Positions 1 through 10,146 of a DNA stretch of 32,369 bases are shown here, piece by piece. The first letter of the stretch is position 1. Every line of letters begins with the position of its first letter. The DNA comes from Treponema sp. (GTDB taxonomy: Bacteria; Spirochaetota; Spirochaetia; Treponematales; Breznakiellaceae). The DNA lies in NCBI GenBank assembly GCA_031290455.1, contig JAITNP010000211.1, forward strand, positions 1 to 32,369, in the 5' to 3' direction. Below the pieces are notes generated by a model. It ran no database searches and was not told the origin of the DNA. It was given only the letters and a program-made list of their open reading frames with translations. A program made the translations under genes and the position numbers.

Positions 1-1
1 C

Positions 2-724
2 CGGCTTTCAGTGGAGGGAACCGTATCAGTGGCGGCTCTGGCCCAGGACTTAGGGTTGTCGGAGGTAACCATCCGTTCCGATTTGAAATCCCTTGAGGAC
101 GCGGGGTGGATCAACCGGAAACGGGGCGGGGCCGCGCCCAGTATGCACCGCAATATCCTGGAACGCCAGCGGGAACATCAGGAACAGAAGAACGCCATAG
201 CCCAGGCCGCGGCAGCCCTGGTCCGGGATGGGGATGTGATCATGATTGAAGCGGGAACGACCACCGCCCTGATCGCCAAATACCTCGCCGGGAAACGGGA
301 CATCCATATTGTAACCAATTCCACCCTGGTGTTTTCCCATGGGCGTATGAACCCTAACCTGCAAATCACCATCACCGGCGGCGAATTCCGGCGTCCCACC
401 GAATCCCTGGTAGGTCCCCTTGCCCTGGAAACCATTGGGCGCCTCAATGTACGGCTTGCCTTTGTGGGAACCGACGGCTTCACCCTTGAACGGGGCATGA
501 CCACCCATCTGGTGGAGGGTGCGGAGATTGTCAAGGCCATGAAAGCCCATGCCGAAACCACCGTCCTCGTGGCCGATTCCAGCAAATATGGCAAAATAGG
601 TTTTACCCGGGTACTCGAGCTCTCCCAGATGGACCTCATCCTCACCGACTCAGGGCTTGGGAAGGATGCGGAGGCGGAACTCGCCGGCGCGGGAATTCGG
701 GTACAGCGAGTAATGAGTAGTTAG
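2..724 (+). CDS. DeoR-family transcriptional regulator, 5' truncated by window edge
   Basis: Frame is open upstream of the GTG at 11. HTH 'GTVSVAALAQDLGLSEVTIRSDLKSLEDAGWINRKRGGA' followed by a DeoR sensor domain ('IEAGTTTALIAKYL', 'GGEFRRPTESLVGPLA', 'VADSSKYGKIGF'). Confidence 0.9.
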   Translation, partial: RLSVEGTVSVAALAQDLGLSEVTIRSDLKSLEDAGWINRKRGGAAPSMHRNILERQREHQEQKNAIAQAAAALVRDGDVIMIEAGTTTALIAKYLAGKRDIHIVTNSTLVFSHGRMNPNLQITITGGEFRRPTESLVGPLALETIGRLNVRLAFVGTDGFTLERGMTTHLVEGAEIVKAMKAHAETTVLVADSSKYGKIGFTRVLELSQMDLILTDSGLGKDAEAELAGAGIRVQRVMSS

Positions 725-755
725 GAGTGCATTGAATGAATAATGAGGAGCGTGT

Positions 756-2144
756 ATGGCGCATGTATTGATAATGCCCCGGCAGGGTAATACGGTGGAA
801 TCCTGTATCCTGGTGGATTGGAAAGTGAAGGAAGGGGATGCGGTTGCCGCGGATACACCGGTCTGCGTGGTGGAAACCGATAAAGCCACTTTTGAGATTC
901 CTGCTGGTATGGATGGAACGGTCCTGAAACTGCTCTGGGCAGCGGGGGATGATGTTCCGGTACTGGAACCGGTTGCGGTGCTCGGCAATGCCGGAGAGGA
1001 TTGGCAGGCTGTCCTGGAAAAGACGGGTAAGCTCAACGGGGATGTGGGTTCTGGTTCGGCGGCGCCCGGCCCGGCTTCACCAGACACGGCATCCAGACAC
1101 CTGGCCGTATCCCCCCGTGCGCGTCATGTGGCGGAAAAGGCGAGGCTGCCCCTGGAAGGTATGTCCGGTTCCGGCCCCGGGGGGCGCATCATCGAGGGGG
1201 ATGTGCAAGCGGCGCTGCGCGACCGTCCGGCCCTGAGTGCGGCGGCGAGGGCAGCCCTCAACGGAGGAACCCTGCCGGCTGAAGGGGTGGGCTTGGCCGG
1301 CCGTCTTACCGAGGCGGATATAGCTGCTGCCGGGGCCGGCATTGGGGCAAAAACAGGGGGAATAGCTGCGGAGCATCCACCACAGGCACCTCTGCACGGT
1401 GCAGACTGGGGAGAAGGAACTATCACCGAAACGCCGGTTAAGGGTATCAGAAAACTCATCGCCAGCCGTATGCGCCAATCCCTGGCGGAGAGCGCCCAGT
1501 TCACCCTCAATGCCGCTGCTCCGGTACTGCGGCTGCAGGAAATTCGGGAACGTATGAAGACCGGCGATGAAAGTCTGGGACTATCCAGGATCACGGTCAA
1601 CGATCTCATCCTGTTTGCGGTGTCCCGGATCCTGCCCCGTTTCCCCTTTATGAACGCCCATAAAATTGGGGACACCCTCAGAACCTTTGAACGGGTACAC
1701 CTCGGGGTTGCGGTGGATACCCCTCGGGGTCTCATGGTACCGGTCATCAGAAACGCCAACCTCCTGTCCCTGAAGCAGATCTCCGCTGAGGCGAAGCGTC
1801 TGGCAACGGCCTGTCAGACCGGAGGCATAAAACCGGAAGAACTTGCAGGTTCCACCTTTACGGTTACGAACCTGGGCAGCCTTGGGGTTACCGCTTTTAC
1901 CCCGGTGCTCAACGCCCCGGAAGTGGCCATCCTCGGGGTCTGCGGCATAGAACTCAAGCCTGTGGCCCTGCCTCCAGGCGAACAATCCGGGCCAACAGGG
2001 TACCCCGGTGTGAAGTTCGAACCTCATATCGCCTTCAGCCTTACCATAAACCACGAGGTGGTGGATGGAGCGCCGGCAGCGCGGTTCTTAAGCGCAGTGA
2101 GTAAAGCCATAGCGGATATAGACCTGTGGCTAGTGAATAATTAG
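756..2144 (+). CDS. Dihydrolipoamide acyltransferase (E2) of a 2-oxoacid/acetoin dehydrogenase complex
   Basis: N-terminal lipoyl domain with VETDKAT; peripheral-subunit-binding-like region; C-terminal acyltransferase domain with HEVVDG. Confidence 0.92.
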   Translation: MAHVLIMPRQGNTVESCILVDWKVKEGDAVAADTPVCVVETDKATFEIPAGMDGTVLKLLWAAGDDVPVLEPVAVLGNAGEDWQAVLEKTGKLNGDVGSGSAAPGPASPDTASRHLAVSPRARHVAEKARLPLEGMSGSGPGGRIIEGDVQAALRDRPALSAAARAALNGGTLPAEGVGLAGRLTEADIAAAGAGIGAKTGGIAAEHPPQAPLHGADWGEGTITETPVKGIRKLIASRMRQSLAESAQFTLNAAAPVLRLQEIRERMKTGDESLGLSRITVNDLILFAVSRILPRFPFMNAHKIGDTLRTFERVHLGVAVDTPRGLMVPVIRNANLLSLKQISAEAKRLATACQTGGIKPEELAGSTFTVTNLGSLGVTAFTPVLNAPEVAILGVCGIELKPVALPPGEQSGPTGYPGVKFEPHIAFSLTINHEVVDGAPAARFLSAVSKAIADIDLWLVNN

Positions 2145-2156
2145 GAGAAAAAGATT

Positions 2157-3578
2157 ATGTATGATACGATAATCATCGGTGGCGGGCCAGGGGGGTACCT
2201 CGCGGCAGAACGGCTGGGACAGCTCAAGAAAAAGGTCTTGTTAATAGAAGAACAACACCTGGGAGGGACCTGTCTCAATGTGGGGTGTATTCCCACTAAG
2301 ACCTTGCTCAACTCGGCGAAGCAGTACGTTCATGCCGGGGAAGCGAAGAAGTTCGGCGTTACGGTCCAGGGGCTGTCCTTCGACTGGACCGGTATTCAAA
2401 AATGGAAAAATGAGGTGGTGGAAAAGCTCCGCTCCGGCGTGGCCGTTCAGATGAAACGCTTTGGCGTGGATGTGGCGGCAGGCCGGGGGGAGCTTATCGC
2501 GGCGCCATCAGGCAACACCCCAGGGAAGGTACGGGTAACGTTGAGCGCCGGCGGGACTGAGGAGCAGAGCGGTTCTACTATCCTGGTGTCAACGGGATCG
2601 GTCCCGGCGCTTCCACCCATACCAGGGGCACAGGATAATCCCCAGGTGGTGGATTCTACGGGGCTGCTCTCCATTGAAACCGTACCCCAACGGCTGGCGG
2701 TCATAGGTGGCGGGGTCATTGGGGTGGAATTCGCCGGGCTTTTTTCCAGTCTGGGCGCAGCGGTTACGGTCATTGAAATGATGGACGAGATTATCCCCTT
2801 CATGGATAAGGAACAGGCTCCCCTGCTCCGCCGGGCCATGAGGAAGGTGAACTTTAAACTAGGCTCAAAGGTTGAAAAGATCGAAGGAGCTACGGTTCAT
2901 TTTACCAACAAGAATGGCGCAGGCGAAAAGGTTGAGGCGGACCTCGTGCTCATGGCCGTGGGACGCCGGCCGGTCCTCAATACCTGGGGAGCTGCGGCGG
3001 TGGGCGTTGATATCGGGCCTAAAGGGGTCAATGTAGATGACCGGATGCGGACCAATATTCCCGGCATCTGGGCTGCCGGGGACGTAACCGGGAAAAGCCT
3101 CCTCGCCCATTCGGCCTACCGTATGGCGGAAGTGGCGGTGGCGGACATCCTCGAAAGCCTGGGGGAGCGCGGGGGAGCGCCAAACCGGATGCGCTACAAC
3201 GCCCTGCCCTGGGCGGTCTACGGCATCACCGAAGCCGCCGGGGTGGGGATCACCGAGCAGGAGGCTGCCGCGAAAAGCATGGCCATTCTCAAGGCATCTC
3301 TCCCCATGCGCATGTCCGGCCGTTTCGTGGCGGAAAACACCTTTGCCGGCCAGGGCTCGGTCAAGGTTATTGCTGATGCGGCTACGAAGCAGATCCTCGG
3401 CATCCACGCGGTAGGGGCCTACGCCTCGGAGTTCATCTGGGGCGGGGCCGCACTCATTGAGCAGGAACTGCGAATCGAAGAGGTGAAGCAGCTCATCTTC
3501 CCCCACCCCACGGTTTGTGAGCTGATCCGAGACGCTCTGTGGGAACTGTGCATAGAACAAGGAGCTAAGGATGCCTAA
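2157..3578 (+). CDS. lpdA: Dihydrolipoamide dehydrogenase (E3)
   Basis: FAD motif '[18 protein letters not shown]', redox-active '[16 protein letters not shown]', 'AAGDVTG', C-terminal '[10 protein letters not shown]'. Confidence 0.93.
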   Translation: MYDTIIIGGGPGGYLAAERLGQLKKKVLLIEEQHLGGTCLNVGCIPTKTLLNSAKQYVHAGEAKKFGVTVQGLSFDWTGIQKWKNEVVEKLRSGVAVQMKRFGVDVAAGRGELIAAPSGNTPGKVRVTLSAGGTEEQSGSTILVSTGSVPALPPIPGAQDNPQVVDSTGLLSIETVPQRLAVIGGGVIGVEFAGLFSSLGAAVTVIEMMDEIIPFMDKEQAPLLRRAMRKVNFKLGSKVEKIEGATVHFTNKNGAGEKVEADLVLMAVGRRPVLNTWGAAAVGVDIGPKGVNVDDRMRTNIPGIWAAGDVTGKSLLAHSAYRMAEVAVADILESLGERGGAPNRMRYNALPWAVYGITEAAGVGITEQEAAAKSMAILKASLPMRMSGRFVAENTFAGQGSVKVIADAATKQILGIHAVGAYASEFIWGGAALIEQELRIEEVKQLIFPHPTVCELIRDALWELCIEQGAKDA

Positions 3579-6027
3579 AGCATTACTGGTGAATCCAAAA
3601 GAACTGCGGAAGCCGGATACCCTTAAAATCAAGGATATTCCGGTTAATCAATACCAGGGCGATTTCAACAAGGAGCGCGACCGCTACGGAATTGAGCGGC
3701 TCAAGCGGATATGGTATGATATGACCACCATCCGGGAATTCGAGACCATGCTCAACACCTTCAAGATCCAGGGGGCCTGGAACGGTATTGAGTACAACCA
3801 CAAAGGACCGGCCCATCTTTCCCTGGGGCAAGAGGCTTCGGCAGTGGGGGAATGTGTCAACCTCTCCACTGATGATTTCATTTTCGGGAGTCACCGGAGC
3901 CACGGGGAAATCCTGGCCAAATGCTATTCCGCGCTGTGGCAATTGGATGACAAAAAACTTGCAGCCATCATGAAGGAATTCCTGGGAGGGGAGACCTTGG
4001 CCGTGGCGGAAAAGATCCCCTACAACGGGATCAAGGACCTGGCGGAAAATTTCGTCCTTTACGGGACCCTGGCAGAGATCTTCGCCCGTAAAGCCGGGTT
4101 CACCCGCGGGCTCGGGGGATCCATGCACGCCTTCTTTACCCCCTTTGGTTCCATGCCCAACAACGCCATTGTGGGAGGTTCTGCGGATATCGCCACCGGG
4201 TCAGCCCTGTACAAGCGGATCAACCGGAAACCGGGGATCGTCATCGCCAACATCGGGGACGCCTCCATGGGCTGCGGTCCCGTGTGGGAGGCCATGATGA
4301 TGGCCGCTATGGATCAGTACCGTACCCTCTGGCCCCAGGAAGCCGGAGGCGCGCCGCCCATTCTCTTCAACTTCTTCAACAACTTCTACGGCATGGGAGG
4401 CCAGACCGCTGGGGAAACCATGGGCTATGGAATCATGGCGCGAGTCGGCGCCGGGGTTAATCCTGAAAACATGCATGCCGAACGGGTGGACGGCTACAAT
4501 CCCCTGGCAGTTGCCGACGCAATAGCCCGGAAAAAGGAACTCCTCCTCGCGGGCAAAGGACCGGTACTCCTGGATACCCTTACCTACCGGATCTCCGGCC
4601 ACTCCCCCTCAGATGCCTCCAGTTACCGCACCTCCGAAGAAATCAAGCTCTGGCAGGAGGAGGATTCCATTGCGGCCTATGGGACGTACCTCATCGAAAA
4701 CGGGGTAGCCACCAAAGACGAATTGGAGACATTACGGGCAGGGGTGATTGCCAAGCTCCAGGCAGTAGTAAAACTCGCCACCGATGATGCGGTCTCTCCG
4801 CGCCTCGAAGGGGCCTTCATCGAATCGGTGATGTTCTCCCATGGCACAGTCGAGCAGTGTGAAGACCGGGAGCCGGAATTATCCCAGGCCGTGGCGGAAA
4901 ATCCCCGGATAAAGGCCCTGGCGAACAAGGCCCGGTACGGCTTTGACGCTGAGGGAAAACCGGTTTCCAAGAACAAGGTCTTCCAGTACCGGGATGCCCT
5001 CTTCGAGGCCATGGTCCACCGCTTCACTATCGACCCCACCATGGCCGCCTGGGGTGAGGAAAACCGGGACTGGGGCGGCGCCTTTGCAGTGTACCGGGGA
5101 CTCACGGAACTGTTGCCCTATCACCGGCTCTTCAACAGTCCCATCTCCGAGGGGGCCATTGTCGGCGCCGGGGTGGGCTACGCCCTGTCCGGTGGCCGGG
5201 CAGTGGTGGAACTCATGTACTGCGACTTCATGGGCCGGGCTGGGGACGAAATCTTCAACCAGGCCTCCAAATGGCAGGCCATGTCCGCAGGGCTTCTCAA
5301 GATGCCCCTCACCATCCGGGTCTCGGTGGGGACCAAGTACGGCGCCCAGCATAGCCAGGATTGGGCAGCCCTTACCGCCCACATCCCTGGGCTGAAAGCC
5401 TATTTCCCTGCAACCCCCTACGACGCCAAGGGCATGCTCAACCTCGCCCTCCGTTCAACCGACCCGGTGATCTTCTTTGAAAGCCAGCTCCTCTACGACA
5501 TGAGCGAACAGTTTGAAAAGGGAGGCGTCCCCGAAGGGTACTACGAGATCCCTGAAGGGGAGCCGGTCATCCGTAAGCAGGGGAAAGACCTTACCATAGC
5601 GACCCTGGGGGCCACCCTGTACAAGGCAATGGACACGGCGAAAAAACTGGAAGCTGATTATGGCCTTTCTATAGAAGTAATAGACTTGCGTTTTATTAAT
5701 CCGTTGTGTTATAATACGCTTATTGAGTCGGTGAAGAAGACCGGAAAGATAGTCCTTGTGAGCGATGCGGCGGAACGGGGGTCCTTCCTCCATACTGTGG
5801 CCAGTAACATCCAGACCTTCACCTTTGATTACCTGGATGCTCCGGTTACGGTGGTAGGAAGCCGAAACTGGATAACCCCGGCGGCGGAAATGGAACAGTT
5901 CTACTTCCCTCAGGGAGACTGGATCATTGATGCCATCCATGAACGGATCCTGCCCCTGAAAGGGTATCACCCCGTTACGGTGCAGACTACCCTGGATTTG
6001 ATGCGGAGGAACCGGCTGGGAGTATAG
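3571..6027 (+). CDS. Thiamine-diphosphate-dependent 2-oxoacid dehydrogenase E1, alpha and beta fused in one chain
   Basis: 818 aa; alpha half with '[14 protein letters not shown]', beta half with '[34 protein letters not shown]'. Overlaps the E3 gene by 8 bp. Confidence 0.9.
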   Translation: MPKALLVNPKELRKPDTLKIKDIPVNQYQGDFNKERDRYGIERLKRIWYDMTTIREFETMLNTFKIQGAWNGIEYNHKGPAHLSLGQEASAVGECVNLSTDDFIFGSHRSHGEILAKCYSALWQLDDKKLAAIMKEFLGGETLAVAEKIPYNGIKDLAENFVLYGTLAEIFARKAGFTRGLGGSMHAFFTPFGSMPNNAIVGGSADIATGSALYKRINRKPGIVIANIGDASMGCGPVWEAMMMAAMDQYRTLWPQEAGGAPPILFNFFNNFYGMGGQTAGETMGYGIMARVGAGVNPENMHAERVDGYNPLAVADAIARKKELLLAGKGPVLLDTLTYRISGHSPSDASSYRTSEEIKLWQEEDSIAAYGTYLIENGVATKDELETLRAGVIAKLQAVVKLATDDAVSPRLEGAFIESVMFSHGTVEQCEDREPELSQAVAENPRIKALANKARYGFDAEGKPVSKNKVFQYRDALFEAMVHRFTIDPTMAAWGEENRDWGGAFAVYRGLTELLPYHRLFNSPISEGAIVGAGVGYALSGGRAVVELMYCDFMGRAGDEIFNQASKWQAMSAGLLKMPLTIRVSVGTKYGAQHSQDWAALTAHIPGLKAYFPATPYDAKGMLNLALRSTDPVIFFESQLLYDMSEQFEKGGVPEGYYEIPEGEPVIRKQGKDLTIATLGATLYKAMDTAKKLEADYGLSIEVIDLRFINPLCYNTLIESVKKTGKIVLVSDAAERGSFLHTVASNIQTFTFDYLDAPVTVVGSRNWITPAAEMEQFYFPQGDWIIDAIHERILPLKGYHPVTVQTTLDLMRRNRLGV

Positions 6028-6028
6028 C

Positions 6029-7312
6029 ATGGAATTGATTGATTACGCGGGCATTGCGACTATTATCAGGGGACTCTGGATCAACACCTCAGTATATCCT
6101 TGGGTCGTGATGTATAGCCTCTTGGAACAAGCGGAGGAAATACCCCCGGATGCTTTTATCGTTGATATCGTCGCTGCATTGAGGAATGACCATACGATTG
6201 ATGAAGATATTGCCGCAAAGATATTCAGGGAAGCCTATACCGCTTGGAAATTCGAAATAGCCCCCGGAGGGGTAGAAGCGGCGGTCAAGACTGAAACCAT
6301 GAGGAAACAACCTTCTTGTGTCGTGGTAAAAAATAACGATGAGATCAAGGCCTTTTATTGGATAGACCGAAACCTTGATTCTGTTGGAAAACGAATGAAA
6401 GAAAAAAACGCCTCCCTGTTGGAAGAAAAATTGCCCCATGCGTCCATAATGAATTATGTCCCGGGGGTAAACGCGGCTCATCGCGCCGAGGTGGTCAAGA
6501 ACAAGATAGCCCTGGTAACCGGTGGGGCCCAGGGGTTTGGAAAAGAAATAGTACAGAGCCTTGCCGAGTCAGGGGCGCTGGTTTTTATTGCGGATCTCAA
6601 TAAAGAGGGGGCGGAAAAGCTGGCAAAAACCATCAATACCGCCTATAAGCGGACCGCGGCGATTCCCCTGGAGGTGGATGTTTCCAACGAAGGGTCGGTT
6701 CAGCGCCTGTTTGAATCGGTGGTGGAAACCGCCGGGGGCTTGGATATTTGTATCAGTAACGCCGGGGTAGTCAAGGCCGGCAGCGTTCTGGAACAGAACC
6801 TTGATGATTTTAAGTTCGTTACCGATGTCAATTACACGGGGTTCTTCCTCGTTGCAAAACATGCGGCCTTACTGTTCAGAAGGCAGCACCGTACCGCCCC
6901 TGCCTGGAAGACCGACATCATCCAGATCAATTCCAAGTCGGGCCTTGAGGGGTCAAACAAAAACAGCGCCTATTCCGGGGGGAAATTCGGGAGCTTAGGA
7001 CTGGTCGCCAGTTTTGCCCTGGAACTGGTGGAATACAACATCAAGGTGAACGCCGTGTGTCCCGGCAATTTCTTTGACGGCCCCCTCTGGTCCGACCCGG
7101 AACAGGGCCTTTTCGTCCAGTACCTTAAGACCGGTAAAGTACCCGGCGCCAAGCAGATTGCCGATGTAAAAGCCTATTATGAAGCCAAGATTCCCATGAA
7201 ACGGGGCTGTACTGGCGTTGATGTGATGTGGGCAATTTACTACATCATCGAACAGGCCTATGAAACCGGTCAGGCGGTCCCCGTGACCGGTGGCCAGGTG
7301 ATGTTACACTAA
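6029..7312 (+). CDS. Short-chain dehydrogenase/reductase (sorbitol-6-phosphate dehydrogenase-like C-terminal half) with ~156-aa N-terminal extension of unknown function
   Basis: Rossmann 'KIALVTGGAQGFGKEI', 'ISNAG', 'YSGGKFG', C-terminus 'PMKRGCTGVDVMWAIYYIIEQAYETGQAVPVTGGQVM'. Starts 1 nt after the E1 stop. Confidence 0.85.
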   Translation: MELIDYAGIATIIRGLWINTSVYPWVVMYSLLEQAEEIPPDAFIVDIVAALRNDHTIDEDIAAKIFREAYTAWKFEIAPGGVEAAVKTETMRKQPSCVVVKNNDEIKAFYWIDRNLDSVGKRMKEKNASLLEEKLPHASIMNYVPGVNAAHRAEVVKNKIALVTGGAQGFGKEIVQSLAESGALVFIADLNKEGAEKLAKTINTAYKRTAAIPLEVDVSNEGSVQRLFESVVETAGGLDICISNAGVVKAGSVLEQNLDDFKFVTDVNYTGFFLVAKHAALLFRRQHRTAPAWKTDIIQINSKSGLEGSNKNSAYSGGKFGSLGLVASFALELVEYNIKVNAVCPGNFFDGPLWSDPEQGLFVQYLKTGKVPGAKQIADVKAYYEAKIPMKRGCTGVDVMWAIYYIIEQAYETGQAVPVTGGQVMLH

Positions 7313-7325
7313 GTTCTAGGCAAAC

Positions 7326-8315
7326 ATGGAATCTCAGACGGAAATGCTCTACAACCGTATCCAAAAACGGTTCAGGCACTTGAAAAAATGGGCTAGGCGG
7401 GTGGGGACCGATGCGTTCCGCCTCTATGATCGGGATATCCCGGAGATTCCCCTGGTCCTCGACCTCTATGGGAAGGGGGTTTCAGGGGCTTTGTACGAAC
7501 GGCCCTACGAAAAGGATGAAGCGGAAGAACACCGGTGGCTTCATGACATGGCAGCAGCGATATCCGCCGCGCTGGAAATTCCCCTTGCCCAGGTGTTCCT
7601 GAAACAGCGGAAACGACAGCGGGGTACGGCCCAATACGATAAACTCCGGGACCGGCATTTTACCCAGGATGTCCATGAAGGGGGGCTTGTCTTTCGGGTG
7701 AACCTTTCGGACTACCTTGATACGGGCTTGTTTCTCGATGCCCGCAGGATGCGGGCCTTGGTCCGCGCCGAAGCGACGGGTAAAAAAGTGCTCAACCTCT
7801 TCTGTTATACCGCCGCGTTTTCGGTTCACGCCGCTGCCGGGGGAGCGGCGGAAGTTGATTCGGTGGACCTCTCCAACACTTACCTGGACTGGGCCGCAGT
7901 CAACTTTGGGCTTAATCACTATGGAGCGGTTAAAATAGATCCCGGAGTACGGTACCGGAACACGGCCCTCCCCCCTTTGAGGCTCATCAGCAGGGATGTA
8001 CTGTGCTTTCTGTCAGAAGCGGCACAGGCCCGGCTTTCCTGGGATATCATCATCCTCGATCCCCCTGTTTTTTCCAATTCAAAAAAGATGACTTCCACCC
8101 TGGATGTACGGCGGGATCATCAGGGACTCATCTCCCAATGCCTCAACCTGCTTACCCTCGGTGGGACGCTCTGGTTTCGGATCAATGCCCGGCATTTCCG
8201 CCTTAACCCCGAAGATTTTCCCGGGGTGGACCTCAGGGATATGCAATCCCACACCATGGATGAGGATTTTAAGGGGAAGCGGTTATCCCCCTGCGTGCGT
8301 TTATCCTGCAGGTGA
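7326..8315 (+). CDS. Class I SAM-dependent rRNA methyltransferase, RlmK/RlmI-like
   Basis: 'VLNLFCYTAAFSVHAAAGGAAEVDSVDLS' and 'DIIILDPPVFSNSKKM', as in the C-terminal RlmK part of RlmKL. Confidence 0.85.
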   Translation: MESQTEMLYNRIQKRFRHLKKWARRVGTDAFRLYDRDIPEIPLVLDLYGKGVSGALYERPYEKDEAEEHRWLHDMAAAISAALEIPLAQVFLKQRKRQRGTAQYDKLRDRHFTQDVHEGGLVFRVNLSDYLDTGLFLDARRMRALVRAEATGKKVLNLFCYTAAFSVHAAAGGAAEVDSVDLSNTYLDWAAVNFGLNHYGAVKIDPGVRYRNTALPPLRLISRDVLCFLSEAAQARLSWDIIILDPPVFSNSKKMTSTLDVRRDHQGLISQCLNLLTLGGTLWFRINARHFRLNPEDFPGVDLRDMQSHTMDEDFKGKRLSPCVRLSCR

Positions 8316-8351
8316 TTTTTTACTATCATCGGCATTTTGTAAAGATTACTA

Positions 8352-8379
8352 TTGACAAAAAAAATACAATCAATATACT
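8352..8379 (+). promoter_or_regulatory. Sigma-70-like promoter: TTGACA, 16-nt spacer, TATACT
   Basis: Perfect -35 at 8352-8357 and TATACT at 8374-8379, upstream of the lipoprotein gene. Confidence 0.65.
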
Positions 8380-8412
8380 ATCCCGAAGCCGTGATTTATA
8401 AGGAGATTACTA

Positions 8413-9240
8413 ATGCGGAAAATTGGATGGGTATTACTCATTGGTTGTGTACTGGGCGGTGGGTTTATTGGATGTGCGCACACTCCCCCTGCGCCGGTCG
8501 AGAAAATTGGAGTCGGTTTATTCGCGGATGGGGCATCAGAAGAAGCAGAAATCGTCATCACCAGACCATATGATGGATATGGAGGCGATTTACATATTTT
8601 TATTGATGGAGAATTACAAGGGACGCTGGCAGCGAATGAAATCGCAAAATTTATTGTCATCAACGGTCCACACCTCTTAAAAGTAGAGTGGAAGAACAAG
8701 CGGGATGCTGCGTCAGATGAAACGAAACAAGTTACCGCTCACTCTGATAGAAATGTATATCAGGTTAAGCTTAATGAGGTAAAAGGGGGTTATAGGCTTA
8801 CCTTGCTGTCAGAAGGAATAACCGTATTATCCGGAAGCGGAGTAAGAAAAAGCAGTGTGGTTGAAGAAGCGGTACGCAAAACCTATGATCAGTTAGCGGC
8901 GAATATTTCCAAAGGTTCAAAAATCGCGATCTTGAGCATTTCCGCTGGAAACCCCAATGAGGCTGAATTTATCATTGAAGAATTGACAACCTTATTAGTC
9001 GGTTCAAAGCAATATAAGGTGGTAGACAGGAAAAGCCTTGATGCCATCAGAGAAGAACAAAAATTTCAAATGTCCGGGGAAGTTAATGACCAATCAGCAG
9101 TATCCATCGGGGAAATGGTCGGGGCCCAAATTGTAATAACCGGTAGTATTACCGGAGATGGGACCACGAAACGGTTACGATTAAAGGCCTTAGATGTTCA
9201 ATCCTCCGAAATTGTGGCAATGAGTGCGGAAAGGATGTAA
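8413..9240 (+). CDS. Lipoprotein with CsgG/LpoB-like domain
   Basis: Lipoprotein signal 'MRKIGWVLLIGCVLGGGFIGCAH'; C-terminal 'KIAILSIS...EFIIEELTTLLVGSKQYKVVDRKSLDAIREEQKFQMSGEVNDQSAVSIGEMVGAQIVITGSI'. SD AAGGAG upstream. Confidence 0.75.
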   Translation: MRKIGWVLLIGCVLGGGFIGCAHTPPAPVEKIGVGLFADGASEEAEIVITRPYDGYGGDLHIFIDGELQGTLAANEIAKFIVINGPHLLKVEWKNKRDAASDETKQVTAHSDRNVYQVKLNEVKGGYRLTLLSEGITVLSGSGVRKSSVVEEAVRKTYDQLAANISKGSKIAILSISAGNPNEAEFIIEELTTLLVGSKQYKVVDRKSLDAIREEQKFQMSGEVNDQSAVSIGEMVGAQIVITGSITGDGTTKRLRLKALDVQSSEIVAMSAERM

Positions 9241-9306
9241 TACCCTTTGCCCCTGGGATTTACACCCTCGAAAAAAAACGGTACGATACAAATGGAGGAA
9301 TTATTC

Positions 9307-10140
9307 ATGCAAAAGAAGCATATTGTGTTATTATGTTGCGCGCTCTGCGCAGCAGCGGTCTTGTATGCCGGGGGTAAAAAGGAACCTGGTTCTCCCAATG
9401 AAGCGCCGGGGACGGATAATTCGTTGAGTACCATCCTTTCCAAGAAAAAGCTGGTCATGGGGCTTGACGATTCGTTCCCGCCCATGGGTTACCGCAACGA
9501 TAACAACGAAATCGTGGGTTATGATGTGGACCTCGCGAAGGAAGTTGCCAAGCGTATCGGGGTGGAACTGGTGCTCCAGCCCATAGACTGGAACGCGAAG
9601 GAACAGGAGCTTAGTACCGGAGAGATCGACTGTATTTGGAACGGGTTTACCATTACCCGGGAACGCGCCGAGGTCCTTAATTTCAGTAAACCTTATCTCA
9701 GGAACGCCCAGGTTGTGGTGGTGCGTGGGAATTCCAGCTATACCACCCTTCAGGACCTCGCGGGTAAGACGGCGGGGCTTCAGGCAGGCTCCTCCTCGGT
9801 GGACGCCCTTGATGCGACACCGGAGCTCAAGGCCAGCCTTAAAGAGGTCATTGAATACAAGGACTACCTCACCGCCCTCATGGATCTTGACACCGGCGGT
9901 GTTGATGCGATCATCATCGACCTGGTGGTGGCAAATGACAACATCAAGCGTTCGGGAAAGAGCTTCCGGCTCTTGGATGCAACCCTCGTACCTGAAGAAT
10001 TCGGGATTGGTTTTAGGAAAAATGATCGTGCCCTCAGAGACAAGGTTCAGGAAACCCTGGAGGCCATGGCAAAGGATGGAACGGTAAACCAAATCACCGT
10101 CAAATGGTTCGGATCAGACATTTCCATCATTGGAAAATAA
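9307..10140 (+). CDS. Polar amino-acid ABC transporter, substrate-binding lipoprotein
   Basis: Start moved to the ATG at 9307 behind a GGAGG; SBP family 3 features ('LVMGLDDSFPPMGYRNDNNEIVGYDVDLAKEVAKRIG'). Confidence 0.9.
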   Translation: MQKKHIVLLCCALCAAAVLYAGGKKEPGSPNEAPGTDNSLSTILSKKKLVMGLDDSFPPMGYRNDNNEIVGYDVDLAKEVAKRIGVELVLQPIDWNAKEQELSTGEIDCIWNGFTITRERAEVLNFSKPYLRNAQVVVVRGNSSYTTLQDLAGKTAGLQAGSSSVDALDATPELKASLKEVIEYKDYLTALMDLDTGGVDAIIIDLVVANDNIKRSGKSFRLLDATLVPEEFGIGFRKNDRALRDKVQETLEAMAKDGTVNQITVKWFGSDISIIGK

Positions 10141-10146
10141 TACCGC

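Noticed and set aside
650-1087. Long minus-strand ORF opposite the E2 5' region
   Set aside because: Shadow ORF: low-complexity translation with no domain, overlapping a strongly supported gene.
1124-1759. 211-aa minus-strand ORF opposite E2
   Set aside because: Antisense of a GC-rich gene; biased Arg/Pro/Ser composition and no recognisable motif.
3161-3180. Perfect tandem 10-bp duplication GGGGGAGCGC in the E3 gene
   Set aside because: Frame remains intact and the segment falls in a variable loop; probably ordinary local repetition.
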